Positions 1 through 7,866 of a stretch of DNA of 58,273 nt are shown piece after piece. A model generated the notes under the pieces. That model was given only the letters and a program-made list of their open reading frames with translations, made no database searches and was not told the origin of the DNA. Position 1 is the stretch's first letter. Every line of letters begins with the position of its first letter. Origin of the DNA: Flavobacterium psychrophilum DSM 3660 = ATCC 49418. Lineage in GTDB: Bacteria; Bacteroidota; Bacteroidia; Flavobacteriales; Flavobacteriaceae. A program made the translations under genes and the position numbers. The stretch spans positions 1 through 58,273 of the forward strand of contig NZ_MUHE01000009.1 of NCBI RefSeq assembly GCF_002217405.1. The letters are read 5' to 3'.

Positions 1-294
1 ATAAATATTCCAGTATTTTTTAAAGCTAAATTGGTATTAATGCCATTTTATTATCCAATACTGGGTTTGCTATTGTGAGCAATGAGAGATGCTATCGAGT
101 GGTTTAGATGACGAAATTTCTCGTTGTTTGGAATGACAATATGTGTATCAAATATTACCGTTTTTTTTTAAATTAAAACGGTATTAACCTATTTTTTTGG
201 CAGGATTGTTTGGTTGGAGGGTTGTGGTAAAGTTTCTGATTTGTTTGAAATTTTTTGTGCCTTTTTAGGATAAGATAGGTTAGATAAAAGGGGG
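1..294. other. intergenic, no gene recognised
   Basis: I see no convincing reading frame, RNA gene or terminator hairpin here. It is AT-rich spacer downstream of the minus-strand NTF2-like gene. A gene ending left of the window cannot be excluded. Confidence 0.4.
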
Positions 295-786
295 TTACGG
301 ATTTTTTAATTTATCGATAATTTTGTTTTCAGTGGCTTCTTTTATTTTAATGACTTGGTTCGTGTTGTCGTTAGGAATGGTCATAGAAAGGACGTAGTGT
401 TTTATTTTCCATTCTTTTTTTGTTTTTATGAGAACTCCTGAGCCACGACAAATTTTCATTTGGGTGTTTAGTAATTCGTCGAACCAAGCTGTTTTTCCTG
501 ATTTGTCTAAATAAATATGGCGTTCTAGTGCTGTAAAGCTCCATGCTTTTCCTTTGTCGAAATAGGGTTTTGCAAAAGTCATGAAATCTTTTTTGTTCCA
601 GTTTTCGGTGGGATCTGTGCCTATAAATACGGCATCATTAGTCATGGCGTGCATGTAGTTGTCGTAATTTGCTTGGGATGCTGCTTTGTGCCAATTGTCT
701 AGAACGGAATTTATTGTTGCTGTTTCTTTGGTTTGGGCTTGTGCTAAAGTGGCGATGAGTAATAGTAGGGCAAGTGTTTTTTGCAT
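295..786 (-). CDS. secreted NTF2/SnoaL-like protein
   Basis: A 163-residue protein with a signal peptide (positively charged start, LALLLLIATLAQAQ, cleavage near residue 18). The remainder reads as one NTF2-like alpha+beta domain of the SnoaL/DUF4440 kind: an N-terminal helix (INSVLDNWHKAAS), a DAVFIGTDP strand-turn typical of the family, and a C-terminal WKIKHYVLSMTIPND strand pair. Such domains bind small ligands or act as isomerase-like enzymes; no substrate can be named. It stands alone, convergent with nothing visible to its left. The call rests on fold-level pattern only. Confidence 0.65.
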   Translation of the reverse strand: MQKTLALLLLIATLAQAQTKETATINSVLDNWHKAASQANYDNYMHAMTNDAVFIGTDPTENWNKKDFMTFAKPYFDKGKAWSFTALERHIYLDKSGKTAWFDELLNTQMKICRGSGVLIKTKKEWKIKHYVLSMTIPNDNTNQVIKIKEATENKIIDKLKNP

Positions 787-847
787 AATGTTTTTTTTGC
801 GACTAAATTAATCAAAAAAGTTAAAAGAAGTTGGAATCTTGAATTTT

Positions 848-918
848 AGCCCCGATTGTAGTGAAAATCCTTTTCTTTTTTTCTTTAAAAAAGAAAAGAT
901 TGAAACGTAAAGCGGGCG
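848..918. repeat. dispersed structured repeat, copy 1
   Basis: Hairpin-forming element between the NTF2-like gene and the oxygenase gene. The outer arms CCCG (851-854) and CGGG (913-916) enclose an AT-rich inner stem (870-881 with 887-898). A second copy lies at 5991-6062 and shares the flanks AGCCC-GATTG, ATCCTTTT, AAAAGAT and AAAGCG, while its outer pair has changed to CCTG/CAGG. Elements starting AGCCCCGAT are, from memory, common between genes of Flavobacterium. Confidence 0.6.
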
Positions 919-1046
919 AATGATGAAAATGAAACGGAATTGTTGTGCTGCTAAAAGATAATAATGAAATTTTGGTTGCGGGTTATTGTGGTTTATTAAG
1001 ACTACCTTGCCGCATTGCTTGTCTATTCAGGTAGTCGAACAATGTT

Positions 1047-1640
1047 ATGGAAAATAGTTTTGAAGTTTTAATTGCCTCTTATATTGAAACTAGAGTTGGT
1101 GTTTCTGAATGTTTTTTGAGTGATGAGCTGGCGAATCATTTGAAAGATAATTTGCTTTCTTTGTACCGCGATAATAAATTGCGTACCGCGGGAACTGGTA
1201 ATGCTGATAAGTTGGTGCATAACACGGCGATACGAAACGATGTTATTTATTGGTTAGATAAAAGGAATAATAATGCTTACGAAAATGCGTTTTTTGTGCA
1301 AATAGAGGCTTTTATAGCGTATTTGAATGTTTCTTGTTTTGCTGGAATTACGGGTTATGAGTTTCATTATTCTTTGTATGAATCAGGGAGTTTTTATAGG
1401 AAGCATTTAGATCAGTTTGAGGATAATTCGAGCAGGCAGTTTTCGATGATTAGCTATTTAAATGCTAATTGGAAAGAAGATGATGGTGGCGAGTTGCTTA
1501 TTCATCAGTTAGACAATGATCAGAAAATATCGCCTACGCAGGGTAAAACTGTTTTTTTTAGAAGTAATGAATTGGTTCATGAGGTTTTGGTTACTAATGA
1601 ACGAAGAATGAGTGTTACGGGTTGGTTGAAGCGAGATTGA
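1047..1640 (+). CDS. 2OG-Fe(II) oxygenase (prolyl-4-hydroxylase-like)
   Basis: A 197-residue cytoplasmic protein without a signal peptide. The double-stranded beta-helix iron site is visible: H120-x-D122 in FYRKHLDQF and distal H178 in ELVHEVL, with R186/R187 placed to bind the 2-oxoglutarate carboxylate. The segment GGELLIHQ is typical of the P4Hc/PKHD branch. Family members hydroxylate protein side chains such as proline using 2-oxoglutarate and O2; the substrate is unknown. The ATG at 1047 is used because the ATG at 1042 is out of frame. The gene is monocistronic and ends at a bidirectional terminator shared with the tRNA gene. Confidence 0.85.
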   Translation: MENSFEVLIASYIETRVGVSECFLSDELANHLKDNLLSLYRDNKLRTAGTGNADKLVHNTAIRNDVIYWLDKRNNNAYENAFFVQIEAFIAYLNVSCFAGITGYEFHYSLYESGSFYRKHLDQFEDNSSRQFSMISYLNANWKEDDGGELLIHQLDNDQKISPTQGKTVFFRSNELVHEVLVTNERRMSVTGWLKRD

Positions 1641-1715
1641 TGTTTTGCCGTAGGGTTCTTATATACTGTTTTTTGTATCTGTAAAGAGGTGGTGTGTATT
1701 GTTTTTTTGTAAAAA

Positions 1716-1743
1716 AAAAAGCCAGTCTTACGACTGGCTTTTT
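1716..1743. terminator. bidirectional terminator, oxygenase / tRNA-Asn
   Basis: A perfect 12-bp stem AAAAAGCCAGTC (1716-1727) with GACTGGCTTTTT (1732-1743) and a TTAC loop. The flanking A and T tracts let it serve both the plus-strand oxygenase and the minus-strand tRNA. Confidence 0.9.
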
Positions 1744-1748
1744 AAAAG

Positions 1749-1822
1749 CTCCCTCTCTTGGGCTCGAACCAAGGACCCTCTGATTAACAGTCAGATGCTC
1801 TAACCAACTGAGCTAAGAAGGA
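1749..1822 (-). tRNA. tRNA-Asn(GTT)
   Basis: A 74-nt cloverleaf on the minus strand. The acceptor strand TCCTTCT (1822-1816) pairs with AGAGGGA (1756-1750), with one G-T wobble, and position 73 is G. The D-arm contains AGCTCAGTTGG, the anticodon loop is CTGTTAA (GTT, Asn) and the T-arm is CTTGG-TTCGAGC-CCAAG. CCA is not encoded, as is usual in this group. Confidence 0.97.
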
Positions 1823-1922
1823 AACTGTATGTTATGAACTTTATTGTTGTATGAACTTTTTTAGCCTTGTACTCTTGTTAAACCTAAGAGTAAGTGTGTT
1901 TTGTTTCACTTGTAAGGCGGTG

Positions 1923-1953
1923 CAAAGATAGCACCATTTTTATTATATCCAAA
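1923..1953 (-). promoter_or_regulatory. promoter of tRNA-Asn
   Basis: Read on the minus strand, TTTG (1953-1950), a 19-nt spacer and TATCTTTG (1930-1923) match the Bacteroidota -33/-7 consensus. Transcription would start near 1917, leaving a leader of about 95 nt before the tRNA. Confidence 0.75.
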
Positions 1954-1969
1954 TAAAATTATCACTTTT

Positions 1970-3304
1970 TTATAAAAAATTCTTCAATATTATTGAGTAG
2001 ATGTCTTTGCCGAAGGTTAAAGTCATTAAAATCAGTAAGATAATCATTCCTACGGTTTGAACTCTTTCTGCTGCTTTTACGCTTAAAGTTTTACCAGTTA
2101 TCATTTCGGCAATGGTAAATATGGCATGACCGCCATCTAGACCTGGTATGGGTAGTAAATTCATAAATGCTAATCCTATCGAAAACATGGCTGTAAAACC
2201 CCATATAAACTCCCAGTTCCATTCTTTTGGAAGTTTTTGGGTAATTCCTATTGGGCTCATTACTTGTTTGTAGGCTTCGGTTTTTGGTCTAAGAATTAAT
2301 TTGAATTGTTTGATGTTGTAAACAAACTGTGTATAAGATTCCTTTACAGCTGCTGGTATAGCTTCTGCTAGGCTTAATTTGTTTTTTATTATAAAATCCT
2401 CGTTGTCTTCGATAGTTGGGTAAAAGTCTAGTTTTCCTTCTGGTGTGATTTTAGAATTTAGAGAAATTTCTTTGCCTGCTCTTAAAACGGTTAATTGAAT
2501 TGAATCTGATTTTTTAGATTTTAAGATTGTCGTAAACTCATCGAAAAAAGTGATGTTTTGACCGTTTGCTTTGGTAATTTTATCGCCTTTTAGCAATCCT
2601 GCTTTGTTTGCTTCGCCTTTTGGTATAACTGAATCTATATAAACCTCGGTTAATCTTGGTTGTATGAAATCTCTACCTTCGGATCCTAATATTTTACTTT
2701 TTTGTTCGTCGGAAATAGCTAGTGTTTGTTTTTTTCCTGCTCTTTCTATTGCTACTTTATCGCCCAATAAAACATCGATAATCATTCGGTTAAATTTGGG
2801 TTGAACTTGATCATCTACACTTAAAATTTTATCTCCATTTTTAAAACCTGCATTAATTGCTGATTCGCTAAATGTTAAGCCATTTTTTTGATACAATTCG
2901 GCTGAAGCATATTTTTGACCAACGGTGCTAAACAGGATTGTGTATATAAGAATTGCTAAAATAATATTTACTGCGATTCCGCCTAACATGATAATTAAGC
3001 GTTGCCAAGCTGGTTTAGATCTGAATTCCCAAGGTTGTGCTGGTTGTGCCATTTGCTCGGTATCCATGCTTTCGTCTATCATTCCAGATAGTTTTACATA
3101 GCCACCCATTGGCAACCATCCTATTCCCCATTCGGTGTCGTTTATTTTCTTTTTAAATAATGAGAATCCAAGATCTATAAAAAGATAGAATTTTTCTACT
3201 TTTACTTTAAACATTCGTGCGGTAATATAATGTCCAAATTCGTGTAGAATGACAAGTACCGAAAGTATAAATATGATTTGTGCTATTTGTATTAAAGTAT
3301 CCAT
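1970..3304 (-). CDS. rseP: RIP metalloprotease RseP (site-2 protease, M50)
   Basis: A 444-residue inner-membrane zinc protease that cuts membrane-embedded substrates such as anti-sigma factors. The zinc motif HEFGH sits at residues 21-25 in the first membrane helix, and the third ligand D390 lies in LLPIPGLDGGH at 383-393. Between them are a membrane segment near 105-130 and two PDZ-like regions (about 130-200 and 215-290). The final helix is IILLILMTLTFG. The length suits the two-PDZ RseP type. It has its own promoter, embedded in the terminator of the upstream M1 peptidase gene. Its natural substrates here cannot be read from the sequence. Confidence 0.95.
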   Translation of the reverse strand: MDTLIQIAQIIFILSVLVILHEFGHYITARMFKVKVEKFYLFIDLGFSLFKKKINDTEWGIGWLPMGGYVKLSGMIDESMDTEQMAQPAQPWEFRSKPAWQRLIIMLGGIAVNIILAILIYTILFSTVGQKYASAELYQKNGLTFSESAINAGFKNGDKILSVDDQVQPKFNRMIIDVLLGDKVAIERAGKKQTLAISDEQKSKILGSEGRDFIQPRLTEVYIDSVIPKGEANKAGLLKGDKITKANGQNITFFDEFTTILKSKKSDSIQLTVLRAGKEISLNSKITPEGKLDFYPTIEDNEDFIIKNKLSLAEAIPAAVKESYTQFVYNIKQFKLILRPKTEAYKQVMSPIGITQKLPKEWNWEFIWGFTAMFSIGLAFMNLLPIPGLDGGHAIFTIAEMITGKTLSVKAAERVQTVGMIILLILMTLTFGKDIYSIILKNFL

Positions 3305-3333
3305 TTATTAATTTTAATTTTTTATGTATAAAG

Positions 3334-3365
3334 CAAAAGTAAGACTTTCGCCTTACTTTTTACAA
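3334..3365 (-). promoter_or_regulatory. overlapping terminator (M1 gene) and promoter (rseP)
   Basis: A 9-bp hairpin, AAAAGTAAG (3335-3343) with CTTACTTTT (3352-3360), lies downstream of the M1 gene on the minus strand. Its distal arm contains TACTTTTG (3341-3334), a TAnnTTTG -7 element, with TTG (3365-3363) 21 nt upstream. One short sequence thus appears to end one transcript and start the next. Confidence 0.6.
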
Positions 3366-3390
3366 TATATGTGCCGAATATGTGCTGAGA

Positions 3391-5319
3391 TTATTTTTTT
3401 ATGAAATTTTTATGAAAAGCCCCTTCAGATGTTTCAAAGTTTACAATGTATATTCCTTGCGAAAGTCCCGAAACATCTATTTTATTCTGGTTGGTTTCTG
3501 CTACTTTCTGACCTAAGGTGTTGTATAGGTTTACTTTTTGCAAAGTCATATTTGTTGGCAAATCTATATTTAATACTTCTTTAGTTGGGTTAGGGTATAT
3601 ATTTATTGCGTTTTCAAAATTAAAATTGTTTATACCTAGAAGGGCAGTACTATTGCGAGAAATAATATCTTTCTTTGGGTCGAATACAACTCCAGTTACT
3701 GTAAATCCTACTGGTATAACAAAACTTTGCCCATTTGTTGTGTTGTTTAGAACCACGTCTAATTGTTGTCCTGAGGAGCCTGTTAGTCTTACAGGAACTG
3801 GCATTTCGAAATAAGAAACTGAAGCATGAGATTGTGTCTGGTTAATTTGAACCGTTGCCTGACCTGCGCCAGAATTAAATGCGTTTATAGCATAAGTTGG
3901 ATAACCTTGATTGTAAACCCAATCTTTAAAAAACTCCGTTAAGCTACCGCTACCTTGGTAAACCGTTTCTAAATGGGTTTTTAATTGTGGTGTGAGTGCA
4001 TATCCGAAAGCTAATGTTGGATCCGCTAAATAATTTTTCATACCCTGAAAAAAGGCAACATCTCCTAGTTTAAATCGTAACATATTCATGACCATTGCGC
4101 CTTTATTGTAGGTTAAGCGGTTGCTAAAGATCCTATTTACATTTGTTGCTTCGAGATCTGTGAGATAAACCGCACCATCGGCTGATGATGTAATATTGTT
4201 AATCATGTTTCCTTTTTCGGCAGTAAAAGCGGCTTGGCCATCAAAATTTTCAATCACTAAAGAAGTGACATAAGTAGTGATTCCTTCATTAAGCCAAATG
4301 TCTTTCCAGTTGCCACAAGTTACTTTGTCTCCAAACCAGTGGTGTGCCATTTCGTGTGCTATTAGCCCTCGATTAAAACCTACCATAAAAGATACGGTTG
4401 TATGTTCCATTCCGCCTCCCCAGCCAAATTGTGCGTGGCCGTATTTTTCGTCATGAAAAGGGTAAACTTCAAACAGGGATTCATATAAGTTTAGGATTCG
4501 GGGTGTAACGGCTAGCTGTGGTGTTACGCTTGCAAATGTCTCTGGGTACAAATAATTTATTATAGGGTAGTCATTAGGTGCGGTTCCTCCCATTTGATTG
4601 TAAATAGTATAATTTGTAACCGCAATGGCAATTAAATAGGCTGGGATTGGATGACCATGATGAAAATGAGTAGTTTTATTTGCCCCCACAGTTACGGGCA
4701 ACTGAGGCTCTATGCCGTTAGAGACACTAACATATTGTGATGGCGCAGTAATATAAACATCGATACTGTTAATCTTGTCGTTTAAGTCTTGTTTGCAAGG
4801 CCACCAATCTCTGGCGCCAAAAGGTTCGGATAAGGTATATATTATTGGCGAACCATTGTGTATTTTGCTCGAAAAAGCATCAGATCCGTTTACAGGGGGC
4901 TCACCAGAATAAGTAATTTCTACAGATGTAGCGTTTCCTGTTGCAAGCATGGTTGGTAAAGTAATAATTAATTCGTTATTTGTATTTCTTGAAAACACTA
5001 AATTTGTTGCGCCTTGTTTTACCAAGCTCACGGTTAGTTCGTTTGCTAAATCGAAAGTCACAGTATTCATGTTCGATAATGCAGTAAAGGTGGTTGTAAC
5101 CTTTCCTGAAATAAAATACACTGCGGGATCTACGGTAATCTCTAACTTATGATAGGTAACATCATAGCTTTGAGTATTGGGGTTTACCGCAAAATTTATT
5201 GTTTTTGATGCCGATTTCATTTCGGCTTCGGCAATACTTGCTATATTGCTTTTTTCTGTTTGAGAAAAGGCAAATACTGTTGTAAGTAGGAGTAGCGTTA
5301 TTAGTTTGGTTTTTTTCAT
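3391..5319 (-). CDS. M1 family metallopeptidase with T9SS sorting domain
   Basis: A 642-residue exported aminopeptidase-like protein. In order: signal peptide (1-19, ending AFSQ), beta-rich M1 N-terminal domain (about 45-235), catalytic domain with GGGMEH substrate motif and the gluzincin zinc site H322-E323-x-x-H326 plus E345, and a type A T9SS C-terminal domain (about 568-642: YPNP, LGQKVAET, LSQGIYIVNF, final KNFIKK). It should be secreted through T9SS and attached to or released from the cell surface, where it trims peptides. The motif is MEH rather than the MEN of classical aminopeptidase N. A TAAATTTG -7 element lies at 5346-5339. Confidence 0.9.
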   Translation of the reverse strand: MKKTKLITLLLLTTVFAFSQTEKSNIASIAEAEMKSASKTINFAVNPNTQSYDVTYHKLEITVDPAVYFISGKVTTTFTALSNMNTVTFDLANELTVSLVKQGATNLVFSRNTNNELIITLPTMLATGNATSVEITYSGEPPVNGSDAFSSKIHNGSPIIYTLSEPFGARDWWPCKQDLNDKINSIDVYITAPSQYVSVSNGIEPQLPVTVGANKTTHFHHGHPIPAYLIAIAVTNYTIYNQMGGTAPNDYPIINYLYPETFASVTPQLAVTPRILNLYESLFEVYPFHDEKYGHAQFGWGGGMEHTTVSFMVGFNRGLIAHEMAHHWFGDKVTCGNWKDIWLNEGITTYVTSLVIENFDGQAAFTAEKGNMINNITSSADGAVYLTDLEATNVNRIFSNRLTYNKGAMVMNMLRFKLGDVAFFQGMKNYLADPTLAFGYALTPQLKTHLETVYQGSGSLTEFFKDWVYNQGYPTYAINAFNSGAGQATVQINQTQSHASVSYFEMPVPVRLTGSSGQQLDVVLNNTTNGQSFVIPVGFTVTGVVFDPKKDIISRNSTALLGINNFNFENAINIYPNPTKEVLNIDLPTNMTLQKVNLYNTLGQKVAETNQNKIDVSGLSQGIYIVNFETSEGAFHKNFIKK

Positions 5320-5411
5320 GGGGGCTTGAAATTTTTTACAAATTTAAAAATTTCAGCGACATTTTATATTAATTCAGATTATATTATAAAGATAATTAGC
5401 TATTTAACAAT

Positions 5412-5437
5412 AAAAGCGACAAGAATTTGTCGCTTTT
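5412..5437 (-). terminator. terminator of ssb
   Basis: An 11-bp perfect stem AAAAGCGACAA (5412-5422) with TTGTCGCTTTT (5427-5437) just after the ssb stop on the minus strand. Its A/T tails would also let it act on readthrough from the other side. Confidence 0.85.
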
Positions 5438-5453
5438 ATAATAGATTAATTTT

Positions 5454-5789
5454 TTATTTGCTGCCAAGTAATAGTAGCTCGTTTACGACTACTTCTGTAT
5501 AATATCTTTTTATTCCGTCTTTGTCGTCGTAGTTTCGGTGGGTTAGTTTTCCTTCAACGGCGATTTCTTTTCCTTTGGTTACAAAACTTTCAATAATTTC
5601 GGCGGTTTTTCCCCAAGCGGTAAGGTTGTGCCATTGGGTATCGGTTACTTTTTCATTTTTGTCGTTATAATATGATTCGTTTGTAGCAATGGTTAGTTTT
5701 GCTAGTTTTTTTCCTCCTTCTAGGATTTTAATTTCTGGATCGTTTCCTACGTTTCCTATTAGCTGTACTTTGTTTCTTAATGTGCTCAT
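5454..5789 (-). CDS. ssb: single-stranded DNA-binding protein
   Basis: A 111-residue OB-fold protein. The N-terminal VQLIGNVGNDPEIK, the central TQWHNLTAWGKTAEI and the KGKEIAVEGKLTHRNYDDKDG strand-loop are the standard SSB features, with aromatic residues W and Y placed for stacking on DNA bases. It lacks the acidic DDxPF-type C-terminal tail that recruits partners in the essential SSB: it ends VNELLLLGSK. This is the short form common as a second ssb in Bacteroidota, so it may be an auxiliary paralogue. It is monocistronic with a terminator directly downstream. Confidence 0.92.
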   Translation of the reverse strand: MSTLRNKVQLIGNVGNDPEIKILEGGKKLAKLTIATNESYYNDKNEKVTDTQWHNLTAWGKTAEIIESFVTKGKEIAVEGKLTHRNYDDKDGIKRYYTEVVVNELLLLGSK

Positions 5790-5990
5790 GGCGTGTAAAT
5801 TTAAATTGGTATTAAAATTGTTTTTTTTTTGGTCATTGTTTTATTTCGACAGGGCAAAGATGTGGTGGGTTTCAAAAATTATTCGGTTATCATTCGTTTA
5901 TTTTCGGTTGTAATTGTTTGTAACCGTTTGTAATTGTTTTTTTTTGTTTATATTTGATTGGTTTTCTGATACAAATGGAAAGTGTTACAT

Positions 5991-6062
5991 AGCCCTGATT
6001 GAGCTGATATCCTTTTTTTGTCGCCTTTTTTGGCGGAAAAAAAGATAAAAGCGAAAGCAGGA
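5991..6062. repeat. dispersed structured repeat, copy 2
   Basis: Second copy of the element at 848-918. The outer arms CCTG (5994-5997) and CAGG (6058-6061) surround a T7/A7 stem (6013-6019 with 6037-6043) capped by a CGCC/GGCG stem (6022-6025 with 6032-6035). Compared with copy 1 the outer C-G pair became T-A on both sides, a compensatory change. Confidence 0.6.
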
Positions 6063-6084
6063 ATGTAGATTACAAAAATGCCCG

Positions 6085-6470
6085 AGCCAGTCGCTCCTAA
6101 AAAATGAGAGTAGGAACCTAGAAACGCTGAAATTTTCGACTGGTCGTTTTATAAAACCAGCTTTAATTTTTGAAATTGATATTGAAAACTGGATTGAAAC
6201 GATTGAAGGGTTGCCATCAAAATAAAAAAAAGGTTTTTAATTTAGCTGTGAAGAATGAAACTATAAATATCGCACAGATGGTTGGAAGTAAAATAGATTG
6301 TTTGTTATTGTGCCGAGAGTTATAATAGATAGTTTTATACGGTTTAGGCTGGCGATTGCCAAAGATAATCCTACTATAAAGCTGTATGAAGTTGCAAAAT
6401 GGGCGTGACTTATAACTGGGAATTGCAATGGTATTTTGGTTTTTTTGTAAATCTTAGTGAGCATTGATGC
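6085..6470 (+). pseudogene. decayed coding fragments, family unknown
   Basis: Inside an 850-bp gene-poor stretch, one frame reads through 6085-6225 and ends with protein-like sequence (LKFSTGRFIKPALIFEIDIE, then NWIETIEGLPSK and a stop) without a start codon. Further on, about 6242-6320 and 6310-6400 read as NETINIAQMVGSKIDCLLLC and VIIDSFIRFRLAIAKDNPT in different frames. This suggests a remnant broken by frameshifts. I cannot name the family. The rest of 5790-6642 holds the structured repeat and nothing else I recognise. Confidence 0.35.
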
Positions 6471-6642
6471 AAGGTGTTGCTACAAAGTTTTGTCGCATCA
6501 GATTTGACCAAAATAGTTATACCTCCTGAAGGCAAATATATATAGGTGATAAAAGAAATAATTGGGTTATATGCTTGGTATTGCAATCTTCATTTTGGGC
6601 TCATAGAACTGGTATTACTATATAAAGGAAATTTTTAAAAAG

Positions 6643-6990
6643 ATGAAAAACTGTTTAGAATGTAACGAGAAAATTATAGGTCGTGAAGATAAAAAGTTTT
6701 GTAGCGATGGTTGCAGAAATGCGTATAACAACAAAATAAATAAAGATTCGACTAACTTAATGCGTAATATAAATAATAAATTGCGCAAAAATTACCGTAT
6801 TTTGTCGGATTTGAATCCCGAAGGAAAGGGCAAAATAAGTCGAACAAAATTATTAAGTAAGGGTTTCGATTTCGAGTTTTTTACGTCTGTTTTGATCACT
6901 AAAACTGGAAATACGTATTACTTTTTGTATGATCAAGGCTATAGGATCTTGGAGGATGATTATTATATGTTGGTAAAAAAAGAAAACTAA
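6643..6990 (+). CDS. small protein with N-terminal CxxC zinc knuckle
   Basis: A 115-residue protein starting MKNCLECNEKIIGREDKKFCSDGC: two Cys pairs (C4/C7 and C20/C24) spaced to bind one zinc, like the short zinc ribbons of the DUF2116 kind. The middle is basic and probably helical (NLMRNINNKLRKNYRILSDL); the C-terminal half is alpha/beta (GFDFEFFTSVLITKTGNTYYFLYD). The stop codon abuts the ATG of the next gene, so the two are cotranscribed. This is a conserved-looking hypothetical protein; nucleic-acid binding is possible but unproven. Confidence 0.75.
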   Translation: MKNCLECNEKIIGREDKKFCSDGCRNAYNNKINKDSTNLMRNINNKLRKNYRILSDLNPEGKGKISRTKLLSKGFDFEFFTSVLITKTGNTYYFLYDQGYRILEDDYYMLVKKEN

Positions 6991-7812
6991 ATGACTTGTA
7001 AAAACATTTCGATATTAGGTTGTGGTTGGCTGGGTTTGCCATTGGCAAGAGCATTAGTAGCAACTGATTTTTTTGTAAAAGGATCTACAACTTCTCAGGG
7101 CAAACTTTCGGTATTAGCGCAAAGCAGGATTGAGCCGTTTTTACTTTCGTTAAATGAAAACGAAGTTATGGGTAATATTGATGCTTTTTTAGAAAATTCG
7201 GAAGTATTAATTATTGATATTCCGCCAAAATTACGAGGGAATGCTTCGGAGAATTTTGTGGCTAAAATAAGAAATCTCATTCCATTTCTCGAAAAATCAT
7301 CGGTTACAAAAGTATTATTTGTAAGTTCTACTTCTGTTTATGCCGATGATAATTTGATTGTAACCGAAGAAACCACTGCTAGACCAGAAACGCAGGGTGG
7401 CAAGCAGTTACTAGAGGTTGAAAAAATGTTGCAAAACAACAAAAATTTTGAAACTACAGTCTTGCGTTTTGGCGGCTTAATAGGTGATGATCGCCATCCT
7501 GTAAGGATGTTATCAGGTAGAGAAAATATAGAAAATCCAAATGGTGCGATCAATCTAATACATCAAAAAGATTGTATTGCAATTGTTTTAATGATTCTTG
7601 GACAGGCTCAGAATGATAGGCTGGTGTGGCAAGAGATTTTTAATGCTGTGGCTCCTTTTCACCCAACTCGGGAGGAATATTATACACAAAAAGCAATTGA
7701 ATTAGGTTTGTTTTTGCCTAGATTTAATAAGCAAAAACCATCTGTTGGGAAAGTAATTTCGAGCGAAAAATTAATTAAAACTTTGGGTTATAGGTTTGAA
7801 GTTTTATTATAA
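6991..7812 (+). CDS. NAD(P)-binding SDR/epimerase-like protein
   Basis: A 273-residue Rossmann-fold protein. The dinucleotide motif GCGWLG lies at residues 10-15 straight after the first strand (NISILG). The strand VLFVSSTSVYAD carries the Ser/Tyr region of extended SDRs, but the classical YxxxK is not obvious. RFGGLIGDDRHPV and the INLIHQKDC segment match the YeeZ-type branch. The reaction is unknown. The gene begins right after the previous stop (TAA-ATG) and ends at a strong shared terminator facing the M13 peptidase gene. Confidence 0.8.
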   Translation: MTCKNISILGCGWLGLPLARALVATDFFVKGSTTSQGKLSVLAQSRIEPFLLSLNENEVMGNIDAFLENSEVLIIDIPPKLRGNASENFVAKIRNLIPFLEKSSVTKVLFVSSTSVYADDNLIVTEETTARPETQGGKQLLEVEKMLQNNKNFETTVLRFGGLIGDDRHPVRMLSGRENIENPNGAINLIHQKDCIAIVLMILGQAQNDRLVWQEIFNAVAPFHPTREEYYTQKAIELGLFLPRFNKQKPSVGKVISSEKLIKTLGYRFEVLL

Positions 7813-7849
7813 AAAAAAGGCTTGTCTAATTTTGACAAGCCTTTTTTTT
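7811..7849. terminator. bidirectional terminator between convergent genes
   Basis: A-tract plus GGCTTGTC (7811-7826), loop 7827-7833, then GACAAGCC plus T-tract (7834-7849). It serves the plus-strand SDR-like gene and the minus-strand M13 peptidase gene. Confidence 0.92.
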
Positions 7850-7866
7850 AAGTTTATTTGAAACTA

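Noticed and set aside
4370..4420. GGGMEH instead of GxMEN in the M1 peptidase as a sign of lost activity
   Set aside because: MEH is, from memory, common in T9SS-type M1 enzymes of Bacteroidota, and the zinc ligands H322, H326 and E345 are intact.
6261..6464. 67-codon minus-strand frame
   Set aside because: The plus-strand readings here look more protein-like, and the frame has no signal, motif or promoter.
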